A stretch of 64,000 bases of DNA. Origin: Devosia nanyangense (lineage in GTDB: Bacteria; Pseudomonadota; Alphaproteobacteria; Rhizobiales; Devosiaceae). Below the pieces are notes generated by a model. The model worked only from the letters and a program-made list of their open reading frames with translations, was not told where the DNA came from and ran no database searches. Position 1 is the stretch's first letter. Each line of letters begins with the position of its first letter. Where the stretch lies: NCBI GenBank assembly GCA_016213505.1, contig JACRAF010000015.1, forward strand, positions 46,561-110,560, given 5' to 3'. The position numbers and the translations under genes are program-made. Below are positions 53,962 through 61,986 of this stretch, in pieces.

Positions 53962-54612
53962 ATGCTGGTGAGATATCGGCCGCGGGCCTGGCACCTGGTG
54001 ATCGTCGCGCTGATCGCGGCGTTCGACCTGGTCGTCCTCTACATGGTGCTCAACCCGCGCGTCGCCGACGACTATCGCGCCTACTACATCGACCGCTCTG
54101 CCTCGTGCTTCCCGCGCATCGCCTCGGGCTATTATCCTCTCGGGGCGCCGGTCAGCTTCGTGACGGGGCGCAACGGCTATCAGCGCGACACCATCCGCTG
54201 GTGCGGCTTCATGGCGGCCAAGACCGACGGCATCAAATCGTTCGGCGACTACGGCATCCTGAAGCTCAAATTCCCGGTGCCCGACAACGACCTGCTGCTG
54301 ACCTTTTCGAGCTGGGTCAACTCCAGCGCCGACAAGCCGCCGCGCGACGTCCAGGTGGTGGTGAACGGCGAACGGCTCGAGACGATTACCTACACGACGG
54401 CGCGTCGGGTCAATGGCCGGTTCGTCATTCCAGCCTGGCTCGCCAAGCGCGGCGACGGCGGGCTCGAGATCAAATTCGAGGTACCGCGGATCGGCCCGCC
54501 CGGCACCAACAGCGAGCCGGTGACACTGCAATTGCGGCTCGAGGCGCTCAGGGTTTCGGTGCTGGCGGAAAACAAGGCGGTGGAGCGACCCTCGCCGGCG
54601 AAACTGCGCTGA
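53962..54612 (+). CDS. membrane-anchored protein of unknown function
   Basis: A 216 aa protein with one N-terminal membrane helix (HLVIVALIAAFDLVVLYMVLN) and a predicted beta-rich external domain with two cysteines (RSASCFPRIAS and IRWCGFMAAK) that could form a disulfide. I do not recognise the family. Its pairing with the PIG-V-like enzyme, 7 bp apart, suggests an accessory or acceptor-binding role in cell-surface mannosylation. Confidence 0.7.
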   Translation: MLVRYRPRAWHLVIVALIAAFDLVVLYMVLNPRVADDYRAYYIDRSASCFPRIASGYYPLGAPVSFVTGRNGYQRDTIRWCGFMAAKTDGIKSFGDYGILKLKFPVPDNDLLLTFSSWVNSSADKPPRDVQVVVNGERLETITYTTARRVNGRFVIPAWLAKRGDGGLEIKFEVPRIGPPGTNSEPVTLQLRLEALRVSVLAENKAVERPSPAKLR

Positions 54613-54616
54613 GGCC

Positions 54617-54643
54617 GAGAGCCCGGCGATGGGCCGGGCTCTC
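54617..54643. terminator. bidirectional hairpin terminator
   Basis: GAGAGCCCGGC (54617-54627) pairs with GCCGGGCTCTC (54633-54643), an 11 bp perfect stem with a 5 nt loop, between convergent genes. No long T run on either side. Confidence 0.65.
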
Positions 54644-54659
54644 GAGTGGTTGACCGAGC

Positions 54660-55637
54660 TTACTTGGCGGCGTCGGTGATGTCGTGGGTGTAGGCGCCGG
54701 TCGGCTTGGTCTTGATGATCGACTGGTCGAGCAGCGCCTTCTCGGTGCGGTCATAGGCCGCCTGGTCGAGCGAGAAGTCGTTGACGTCGATGAGCTTGCC
54801 GACCTCGGTCATCATGTACTGCTGATGGGCGAGGGTCTGGGCCCCGGACTCGTCGTTGTCGATGACGATCTGCGCAGCCTCGTCGGGATGCTCGATGGCG
54901 TACTGCCAGCCCAGCATCGAGGCCTTGACGAAGCGCACCAGCGCGTCCTTCTTGGCCGGATCGGCGAGCGCCGCTTCGGTGGTGTAGAGGCCGTCCTCGA
55001 GCAGGTCATTGCCGAGCTTGGAATAGTTGAACTCGACGATCTTGTCGGCGGTGAAGCCGGCATCGGCCGCCTGGCCAAGCTCGTTGTAGGTCATCACCGA
55101 GATACAGTCGGCCTGCTTCTGGGTCAGCGCGGAGACGTCGAAACCCTGCTTCAGCACGTTGACGCCGTCGGCGCCGCCATTGGTCGGAATGCCGAGTTTG
55201 TTCATCCAGGCGAAGAACGGATATTCGTTGCCGAAGAACCAGACGCCCAGCGTGTGGCCCTTGAAGTCCGCCTCGGACTGGATCGGACCGTCTTTGGGGC
55301 AGATCAGCTCGAGACCGGCACGCTTGAACGGCTGGGCAATGTTGACCAGCGGCACGCCCTGCTCGCGGGCGGCGAGCGCGCCACCCATCCAGTCGACGAT
55401 GACGTCGGCGCCGCCGCCGGCGATCACCTGCTCAGGCGCCACGTCCGGCCCGCCCGGCTTGATGGTGATGTCGATGCCGTTGTCGGTGTAATAGCCCTTG
55501 TCCTTGGCGACGTAGTAGCCGGCGAACTGCGCCTGGGTGACCCATTTGAGCTGCAGCGTCAGCGCATCGGCGCCGAAGGCGGACGTGGTCGCGAGCGCGA
55601 GCGCGCCGAGAGCCAGTCCCGAGAGGAGTTTTTTCAT
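54660..55637 (-). CDS. NMT1/ThiY-like ABC substrate-binding protein
   Basis: A 325 aa periplasmic binding protein with a Sec signal peptide (ending SAFG|AD). The fold is that of THI5/NMT1 and sulfonate/nitrate binders: LKWVTQAQFAGYYVAKDKGYY, GADVIVDWMGGALAAREQG, and a hinge FKGHTLGVWFFGNEY. Given the dihydropyrimidinase cluster, a pyrimidine or dihydropyrimidine is a reasonable ligand, by context. It is last in the operon. Confidence 0.88.
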   Translation of the reverse strand: MKKLLSGLALGALALATTSAFGADALTLQLKWVTQAQFAGYYVAKDKGYYTDNGIDITIKPGGPDVAPEQVIAGGGADVIVDWMGGALAAREQGVPLVNIAQPFKRAGLELICPKDGPIQSEADFKGHTLGVWFFGNEYPFFAWMNKLGIPTNGGADGVNVLKQGFDVSALTQKQADCISVMTYNELGQAADAGFTADKIVEFNYSKLGNDLLEDGLYTTEAALADPAKKDALVRFVKASMLGWQYAIEHPDEAAQIVIDNDESGAQTLAHQQYMMTEVGKLIDVNDFSLDQAAYDRTEKALLDQSIIKTKPTGAYTHDITDAAK

Positions 55638-55663
55638 GTTCGACGTTTCCCTTGTTACCCCAA

Positions 55664-56779
55664 CTACGCCCGTCCACCACGGACGGACGGATGCCAGAAG
55701 GTGACGGCGCGTTCGATGAGCGCCACCACCCAGTAGAAGACGGAGCCCGCGAGTGCCGCGACGGCGATTTCCGCCCAGACCATCTGCACATTGAGCTTGC
55801 CGATTTCGGTCGAAATCCTGAAGCCCATGCCGACGATGGGAGTCCCGAAGAATTCAGCCACGATTGCGCCGATCAGCGCCAGAGTCGAGTTGATCTTGAG
55901 AGCATTGAAGATGAAGGGCGCCGCCGCCGGCAGGCGCAATTTGAACAGCGTCTGCCAATACCCCGAAGCGTAGGTGCGCATCATGTCGCGCTCCATCGCG
56001 CCCGAGGCGGTCAACCCGGCGATGGTGTTCACCAGCATCGGAAAGAACGTCATGATGACGACGACCGCGGCCTTGGACGGCCAGTCGTAGCCGAACCACA
56101 TCACCATGATCGGAGCGATGCCGATGAGCGGTAGCGCCGAGACGAAATTGCCCAGCGGCAGCAGCCCGCGCTTCAAAAACGGCGAGCGGTCGATGGCGAT
56201 GGCGACGGCAAAACCGACGCCGCAGCCGAGCGCATAGCCGGCGAGCACGGCCTTGAAGGTCTGGACGAAATCGACAGCCAGGGTCGGCACGGACCCGGTC
56301 AGCACATTCCACACATTGGAGGGCGCCGGCAGAATGACATTGGGCACCCCGCCGCCGCGGGTCACCGCCTCCCAGACGAGCAGGATCGCGGCGCCGAACA
56401 TGACCGGGATCAGCGTGCCGGCAAGGCGGTTGCGGACCGGGGCCCGGGCGAGCCGGGTGGACAGGCGTTCGGCGAACAGCCAGGCGAGCAGCCAGACCGT
56501 GGCGAGCAGGAACCAGTACCCCCACGACCCGCGATCGAAACTGCCCAGTTCGAGGATGACGATGGCGCCGCCGGCGAGCGCGAGGACGCCCGAGGCCAGC
56601 GGCGGCAGCTTCAGCACGAAGAGGCCGAGCAGCACCAGCACAAGCACTGGAAAGACCAGCGCCGGAGTCTCGGTCCAGCTGGCAATGATGGTGTCGCCGC
56701 GCACCCCCAGCGGCAGCGCGATGGCGAGCACGGCGCAGAGGGCGGTGAGACCAGCCAGGATGCGCTCGTAGCCGCTCAT
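55664..56779 (-). CDS. ABC importer permease with extended N terminus
   Basis: A 371 aa permease. The C-terminal 230 residues are a standard binding-protein-dependent permease (EAA loop RTYASGYWQTLFKLRLPAAAPFIFNALK). The N-terminal 130 residues add four membrane helices, an extension seen in some nitrate/taurine-type permeases. The ATG at 56779 overlaps the next permease's stop (ATGA); an open frame continues upstream but is out of context there. Confidence 0.9.
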   Translation of the reverse strand: MSGYERILAGLTALCAVLAIALPLGVRGDTIIASWTETPALVFPVLVLVLLGLFVLKLPPLASGVLALAGGAIVILELGSFDRGSWGYWFLLATVWLLAWLFAERLSTRLARAPVRNRLAGTLIPVMFGAAILLVWEAVTRGGGVPNVILPAPSNVWNVLTGSVPTLAVDFVQTFKAVLAGYALGCGVGFAVAIAIDRSPFLKRGLLPLGNFVSALPLIGIAPIMVMWFGYDWPSKAAVVVIMTFFPMLVNTIAGLTASGAMERDMMRTYASGYWQTLFKLRLPAAAPFIFNALKINSTLALIGAIVAEFFGTPIVGMGFRISTEIGKLNVQMVWAEIAVAALAGSVFYWVVALIERAVTFWHPSVRGGRA

Positions 56780-57654
56780 GCGGGCCGCGCTCCCATCTCG
56801 CGCACCACCGCCCGCTCGACCAGTCCGACGATGACGACGAGGCCGCCGGCGAGCAGCGCCGCCACCGCCAGCGCCGACCAGATCTGGATAGTCTGGCCGT
56901 AATAGGAACCCGCCAGCAGCCGCGCCCCGAGGCCGTTGCCGCCGCCGGCCGGAAGCTCGCCGACGATGGCGCCGACGAGGCTCGCGGCGACGCCGACCTT
57001 CATCGAGGCGAAGAGATAGGGCAGCGCGATCGGCCAGCGCAGCTTGATGAAGCTCTGCAGTTTCGAGGCGTTGTAGGTGTGCATCAGGTCGAGCTGAATG
57101 CTCTCGGGCGAGCGGAAGCCCTTGACCATACCGACGACGACCGGAAAGAAGCTGAGATAGGTCGAGATCAGCGCCTTGGGGACCAGCCCCGAAATGCCGA
57201 CGGCATTGAGCACCACGATAATCATCGGCGCGATAGCGAGGATCGGCACGGTCTGGCTGGCGATGATCCACGGCATCAGCGAGCGGTTGGTGGCGTCGTT
57301 GTGGACGATGAGCACAGCGAGGCCGATGCCGAGCGCCGTTCCAAAGGCAAAGCCGAGCAGCGTCGCCGAGAGCGTGATCCAGCCGTGATAGACGAGGCTC
57401 TTTTTGGACGTCACCGCCTGCTGGGCGATGGTCTTCCACAGCTCGGCCACCAGCTGGTGCGGTGCCGGCAGCAGCGGTTTATCCTGGCCCAGCGTCGCGC
57501 CCAGCGTATCGGTCCAGGTCTGCCCGGTGACGCCCCTGAGCTGATCCGCATCGAGCTGGCCGCGCCAATTGAGCGCGATGGCGCCGAGGTACCACAGCAC
57601 CAGCGCCGCCAGCAGCACGACGAGAATGGGGATGGTGCTGCCCGCGGGTTTCAT
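56776..57654 (-). CDS. ABC importer permease (SsuC/TauC-like)
   Basis: A 292 aa permease with about six helices and the EAA loop MHTYNASKLQSFIKLRWPIALPYLFASMK. It is the partner of the overlapping permease downstream, giving a heterodimeric channel for the NMT1-like binding protein. It starts 4 bp after the ATPase gene stop. Confidence 0.9.
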   Translation of the reverse strand: MKPAGSTIPILVVLLAALVLWYLGAIALNWRGQLDADQLRGVTGQTWTDTLGATLGQDKPLLPAPHQLVAELWKTIAQQAVTSKKSLVYHGWITLSATLLGFAFGTALGIGLAVLIVHNDATNRSLMPWIIASQTVPILAIAPMIIVVLNAVGISGLVPKALISTYLSFFPVVVGMVKGFRSPESIQLDLMHTYNASKLQSFIKLRWPIALPYLFASMKVGVAASLVGAIVGELPAGGGNGLGARLLAGSYYGQTIQIWSALAVAALLAGGLVVIVGLVERAVVREMGARPA

Positions 57655-57658
57655 CGGC

Positions 57659-58438
57659 TCATTCCTCGTACGAATGGCCGGCGCGAAGGCCTTCGCGCAC
57701 GCGGTGGGCGATTTCGAGGAACTCCGGCGTCTCGCGGATGTCGAGCGGCCGCTCGGCGGGGAGCGTCGATCGGATGATGTCGGTGACCCGGCCTGGACGT
57801 GGGCTCATCACCACGATCTTGGTCGACAGGTACACCGCCTCGGGGATCGAGTGCGTAACGAAGGCGATGGTCTTTTTGGTCGCGGCGAAGAGCTTCAAGA
57901 GCTCGGAATTGAGATGATCGCGGACGATCTCGTCGAGGGCGCCGAACGGTTCGTCCATCAGCAAGAGATCGGCATCGAAGGCGAGCGCGCGCGCGATCGA
58001 AGCGCGCTGCTGCATGCCGCCCGACAGCTGCCAGGGGAATTTGCGCTCGAAGCCGGTCAGATTGACCAGCTCCATGGTGCGGGCAATGCGCGCCTGCTGC
58101 TCGGCCTGGGAATAGCCCATGATCTCGAGTGGTAGAGCGACGTTCTTTTCGATGGTGCGCCACGGAAACAGCGCCGGCGCCTGGAATACATAGCCGTAGG
58201 CGCGGCTGATGCGCGCCGCTTCGGGGGTCATGCCGTTGATGGTGATCGAGCCCGATGTCGGCTGCTCGAGGTCGGCGATGACGCGCAGGAACGTCGTCTT
58301 GCCGCACCCCGACGGGCCGATGAAGGAAACGAACTCGCCCTCTTCGATCTCGAGATTGACGTCGGTCAGGGCCACCACGTCGCCGTCGCCGGTCGAAAAG
58401 GTAAGCCCGAGATTTTTGGCGGAAACGACGGCGGTCAC
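57659..58438 (-). CDS. ABC importer ATPase (SsuB/TauB-like)
   Basis: A 259 aa ATPase of the nitrate/sulfonate/taurine class. Walker A is GPSGCGKTT at about residue 43, signature LSGGMQQRASIARAL and Walker B LLLMDEPFGALD. The start is GTG at 58438; a longer open frame to 58816 runs through the repeat element and is rejected. It drives the transporter of the pyrimidine cluster. Confidence 0.91.
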   Translation of the reverse strand: MTAVVSAKNLGLTFSTGDGDVVALTDVNLEIEEGEFVSFIGPSGCGKTTFLRVIADLEQPTSGSITINGMTPEAARISRAYGYVFQAPALFPWRTIEKNVALPLEIMGYSQAEQQARIARTMELVNLTGFERKFPWQLSGGMQQRASIARALAFDADLLLMDEPFGALDEIVRDHLNSELLKLFAATKKTIAFVTHSIPEAVYLSTKIVVMSPRPGRVTDIIRSTLPAERPLDIRETPEFLEIAHRVREGLRAGHSYEE

Positions 58439-58473
58439 GGATGCACCTTGTCGTCGCGCCGAACTTGCAGTCT

Positions 58474-58609
58474 GGGTCCTCTCCCGTTTACGGGGGAGGG
58501 GGACCAGCGAAGCTGGTGGAGGGGGCGGCAGTACGGGCACCGAGTCTGTGGCCGCCCCCTTCCGTCGCCTGACGGCGCCACCTTCCCCCGCCACGCGGGA
58601 GAAGGACCC
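58474..58609. repeat. large dispersed-type palindromic element
   Basis: An outer inverted repeat (GGTCCTCTCCCG at the left, CGGGAGAAGGACC at the right, one-base insertion) encloses a smaller dyad (TCTCCCG...GGGGGAGG) and a G-rich stretch. Fragments of the type GGGGGAGGGGGACCAGCGAAGC are a common intergenic repeat in Hyphomicrobiales and other alphaproteobacteria. It separates the transporter genes from dihydropyrimidinase and may fold into a cruciform or RNA structure and tune expression. Confidence 0.7.
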
Positions 58610-58658
58610 GACTGCCGATCTTCGCGCAATTTGTCGGTCCGCTCCCCCATGCGCTCCA

Positions 58659-60107
58659 TCACACCCCGCTCTGCGGAATGCCCGAGCGCTCGATCCGGCG
58701 CGGGGCGGTGATGTCCTTCCATTGCGACAGGGCGCGGTTGACGGCGCCGTTGGGTTCACGGGCGACGAACTGGCCGTGGCCCTGCTCGGTCCTGATCTCG
58801 CTCTCGACGATCGCAACCTTGCCGCGGGTCAGCGTGTAGCGCGGGAGGCCCGTGACCTCGATGCCCTCGAACACGTTGTAGTCGATGATCGATTGCTGGG
58901 TCTTGGCCGAGATGGTCTTCTTGCGCTTTGGGTCCCAGACCACCAGATCGGCATCGGCGCCGACCATGATGGCGCCCTTCTTGGGATACATGCCGAGGAT
59001 TTTCGCGATATTGGTCGAGGTCACGGCGACGAACTCGTTCATGGTCAGCCGGCCGGTGTTGACGCCCTTGGTCCACAGCACGGGCATGCGGTCCTCGAGC
59101 CCACCGGTGCCGTTCGGGATCTTGGCGAAATTGCCGATGCCGCTGCGCTTCTGCTCGGTGGTGAAGGCGCAGTGATCGGTCGCCACCACCTGCAGCGAAC
59201 CCGATTGCAGCCCGGCCCACAGCGAATCCTGATGCAGCTTGTTGCGGAAGGGCGGGCTCATCACCCGGCGCGCCGCATAGTCCCAGTCCTTGTTGAAATA
59301 CTCGGTCTCGTCGAGCACGAGATGCTGGATCAGCGGCTCGCCATAGACGCGCTGGCCCTTCTGCCGCGCCCGGCGGATCGCCTCGTGCGCGTCCTCGCAG
59401 GAGGTGTGGACGATATAGACCGGCACTCCAGCCATGTCGGCGATCATGATGGCGCGGTTGGTGGCCTCGCCCTCGACTTCAGGCGGCCGCGAATAGGCGT
59501 GCGCCTCGGGCCCGCTATTGCCGGCATCGAGGAGCTTTTTGGTCATGGTGGCGACGACGTCGCCGTTCTCGGCATGGACCAGCGGCAGGGCGCCGAGGTC
59601 GGCGCAGCGCTGGAACGAGGCGAACATCTCGTCGTCGTTCACCATCAGCGAGCCCTTATAGGCCATGAAGTGCTTGAACGAGGTGATGCCGCGATCGACG
59701 ACGTCGGCCATCTCGTTGAAAACCTGCTCGCCCCACCAGGTGATCGCCATGTGGAACGAGTAGTCGCAGGAGGCCTTCGACGTCTTGTTGTCCCACATCT
59801 TGAGCGCTTCGAGCAGGGACTGATTGGGGGAGGGCAAGCAAAAGTCGACCACCATGGTGGTGCCGCCGCTGAGGGCGGCGCGGGTGCCGGATTCGAAATC
59901 GTCGGTCGAATAGGTGCCCATGAACGGCATTTCGAGATGCGTATGCGGATCGATGCCGCCCGGCATGACGTAGCAGCCCGTCGCGTCCAGCGTGTCGCCG
60001 CCGGTGAGGTTCTGCCCGAGCTCGGCGATCACGCCGTTCTCGATGCGGAGGTCCGCCTTGTAGGTGAGGTCGGCGGTGACGATGGTGCCGGATTTGATGA
60101 TGGTCAT
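58659..60107 (-). CDS. hydA: dihydropyrimidinase (D-hydantoinase)
   Basis: A 482 aa zinc hydrolase that opens dihydrouracil/dihydrothymine to N-carbamoyl-beta-amino acids. The metal site is complete: HxH in GGIDPHTHLEMP, the carboxylated Lys in FKHFMAYKGSLM, His in LVHAENGD and IVHTSCEDAH, and Asp in VVATDHCAF. Length is normal. Its start overlaps the NTF2-like gene stop (ATGA). It is the central enzyme of the reductive pyrimidine pathway here. Confidence 0.94.
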   Translation of the reverse strand: MTIIKSGTIVTADLTYKADLRIENGVIAELGQNLTGGDTLDATGCYVMPGGIDPHTHLEMPFMGTYSTDDFESGTRAALSGGTTMVVDFCLPSPNQSLLEALKMWDNKTSKASCDYSFHMAITWWGEQVFNEMADVVDRGITSFKHFMAYKGSLMVNDDEMFASFQRCADLGALPLVHAENGDVVATMTKKLLDAGNSGPEAHAYSRPPEVEGEATNRAIMIADMAGVPVYIVHTSCEDAHEAIRRARQKGQRVYGEPLIQHLVLDETEYFNKDWDYAARRVMSPPFRNKLHQDSLWAGLQSGSLQVVATDHCAFTTEQKRSGIGNFAKIPNGTGGLEDRMPVLWTKGVNTGRLTMNEFVAVTSTNIAKILGMYPKKGAIMVGADADLVVWDPKRKKTISAKTQQSIIDYNVFEGIEVTGLPRYTLTRGKVAIVESEIRTEQGHGQFVAREPNGAVNRALSQWKDITAPRRIERSGIPQSGV

Positions 60108-60448
60108 TGGCGGAACTCCATCGAGCGGATCAGGCCGCCCTGCACTTCGTAGATGTGATTGTGCTCTTCGTCGCCGAGCACTTTGCCGCTCAGGTCCTTG
60201 ACGGTCTGATGGATGCGCACCGTCACGCGACCGGCGTCATTGTCATTGATCGCGACTGGAACGACGCTCAAGTCGATCGCGGCCCACTTCCGCGTCCAGT
60301 AGTCACGAATGGCTGGGATGCCGGGGTTGAAGCCGTCTTCCCAGCCGTTGGGCCAATCCACATCGGGGTGCATCAGGGCCAGCACCTCATCGATGCGGCG
60401 TGCGTTGAAGTTTTCGTACATGCGGTCGAAGTCGGAGACGGCACTCAT
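60104..60448 (-). CDS. NTF2-like (SnoaL-type) small protein
   Basis: A 114 aa cone-shaped NTF2-like fold protein: DFDRMYENFNARRIDEVLALMHPDVDWPNG at the start and strand pairs TVRIHQTVKDLSG and NHIYEVQGGLIRSMEF. Such proteins are small isomerases, hydrolases or binding proteins. Overlap with hydA implies a role with it, but none is known to me. I do not know its function. Confidence 0.8.
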   Translation of the reverse strand: MSAVSDFDRMYENFNARRIDEVLALMHPDVDWPNGWEDGFNPGIPAIRDYWTRKWAAIDLSVVPVAINDNDAGRVTVRIHQTVKDLSGKVLGDEEHNHIYEVQGGLIRSMEFRQ

Positions 60449-60481
60449 GGCGCACGCTCCCCCGCGCTCGTTCGGACCCGA

Positions 60482-60679
60482 TCAGGCCTCGACGAGGCTA
60501 AGCCGCTTTTCAATCCGGAATACGCGCTCGTCGATCCGATCGATCCGTGTCGAAAGACTGGCATATTGATGCTCAAGAATGCCAAGGCGCGCCTTGACCT
60601 CCTGCATGTCTTCCGAGATGCGATCGACTGTTGCGCGGATAGCGCGCAAATGCTCGAGCACGATGTTGTCGGTTTCCAC
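60482..60679 (-). CDS. 65 aa coiled-coil protein
   Basis: From a GTG at 60679 preceded by GGAGAAG; a TTG start at 60739 would overlap the upstream gene and has no such site. The product is one long amphipathic helix with heptad pattern (IRATVDRISEDMQEVKARLGILEHQYASLSTRIDRIDERVFRIEKRL), predicted to oligomerise. No family function known. It is embedded in the pyrimidine operon. Confidence 0.7.
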   Translation of the reverse strand: METDNIVLEHLRAIRATVDRISEDMQEVKARLGILEHQYASLSTRIDRIDERVFRIEKRLSLVEA

Positions 60680-60728
60680 GATCGCTTCTCCGGCCGAAGG
60701 CCTTTGCTGCAATATAGTCCAGGCAGCC

Positions 60729-61979
60729 TCACTCCACAATCTCCGCCGTCTCCACCACCGCGTGGAACAGCACGTCGGCGCCCGCGCTGGCCCAGTCCTT
60801 GGAGATGTCCTCGGCCTCGTTATGCGACAACCCGTCCACGCATGGGCACATGATCATGGTCGAGGGCGCGACGCGGTTGGTCCAGCAGGCGTCGTGGCCG
60901 GCGCCTGAAATGATGTTCATGTGCGAGTAGCCGAGTTTGTCCGCCGCCGCCCGCACCCGCGCCACCAGCACTGGATCGAACGTCACCGGATCGAAATGCC
61001 CCACCGGCTCGACGGCGCAGCCAACCCCAAGCGCTTCGCAGATTTTCGGCGCCTCGGCCTCGATCCTGGCGCGCATGCGGTCGAGCTTGGCCTGCTCCGG
61101 CGATCGGATGTCCACCGTGAACACCACGGTGCCCGGCAGCACGTTGCGCGAATTGGGCGAGAATTTCACCTGCCCGACGCCGCCGACGGCGCCCGGCTGC
61201 TCGCTCATCGCGACCTCCTGCACCATCTCGAAGATGCGGGCCATGGCGAGCCCGGCATTGACGCGCATGTTCATCGGTGTCGAGCCGGTATGGGCCTCCT
61301 TGCCGGTGAGGGTGAATTCGAGCCACCACAGGCCCTGGCCGTGCGTCACCACGCCGATCTGCTTGTGCTCAGCCTCGAGGATCGGGCCCTGCTCGATGTG
61401 GTACTCGAAGTACGCGTGCATCTTGCGCGCGCCAACGGTTTCGTCGCCGACCCAGCCGATGCGCTTGAGCTCATCGCCGAACGTCTTGCCCTCGGGGTCC
61501 TTGCGGCCATAGGCATAATCGAGGGTATGCACCCCGGCGAACACGCCGGAGGCCAGCATGGCGGGCGCGAAGCGCGCGCCTTCCTCATTGGTCCAGTTGA
61601 CCACGACGATCGGCCGGCGGGTCCGGATGCCGAGATCGTTGAGCGTGCGGATGACCTCGAGGCCCGAGAGCACCCCTAGAACGCCGTCGTAGCGGCCACC
61701 GGTCGGCTGGGTGTCGAGATGGCTGCCGACATAGACGGGATCGAGCCCCGGCTCGGTGCCCTCGCGGCGCGCGAACATGGTGCCCATCTGGTCGAGCCCC
61801 AGGCTCATGCCCGCGCCCTCGCACCAGCTCTTGAACAGCGTCCGCCCCTTGGCGTCGTCGTCGGTCAGTGTCTGCCGGTTGTTGCCCCCGGCAACCCCCG
61901 GCCCGATCTCGGCCAGCTCATGGATGGACTCCCAGAGCCGGTCAGGATTGATGCGGAGGTTTTCGCCGGGTACTGCCAT
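60729..61979 (-). CDS. M20/M40-type Zn hydrolase, beta-ureidopropionase/N-carbamoyl amino acid hydrolase
   Basis: A 416 aa binuclear zinc amidohydrolase. Metal ligands are in VGSHLDTQPTGGRYDG, WTNEEGARF and SHNEAED, with FEYHIEQGPIL and GAGHDACW as further family blocks. It splits N-carbamoyl-beta-alanine or 3-ureidoisobutyrate to the beta-amino acid, CO2 and ammonia, the step after dihydropyrimidinase. L-carbamoylases look alike, so substrate preference needs assay, but the neighbours support the pyrimidine role. Confidence 0.9.
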   Translation of the reverse strand: MAVPGENLRINPDRLWESIHELAEIGPGVAGGNNRQTLTDDDAKGRTLFKSWCEGAGMSLGLDQMGTMFARREGTEPGLDPVYVGSHLDTQPTGGRYDGVLGVLSGLEVIRTLNDLGIRTRRPIVVVNWTNEEGARFAPAMLASGVFAGVHTLDYAYGRKDPEGKTFGDELKRIGWVGDETVGARKMHAYFEYHIEQGPILEAEHKQIGVVTHGQGLWWLEFTLTGKEAHTGSTPMNMRVNAGLAMARIFEMVQEVAMSEQPGAVGGVGQVKFSPNSRNVLPGTVVFTVDIRSPEQAKLDRMRARIEAEAPKICEALGVGCAVEPVGHFDPVTFDPVLVARVRAAADKLGYSHMNIISGAGHDACWTNRVAPSTMIMCPCVDGLSHNEAEDISKDWASAGADVLFHAVVETAEIVE

Positions 61980-61986
61980 TGGAACC

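Noticed and set aside
55664..57439. A 591 aa permease frame
   Set aside because: The upstream part is antisense-style or out-of-frame translation of the neighbouring permease; the family start is the ATG at 56779.
57659..58816. A 385 aa ATPase frame starting at 58816
   Set aside because: The extra N terminus is low-complexity Arg/Ser/Pro translation of the repeat element; the GTG at 58438 gives the normal family length.
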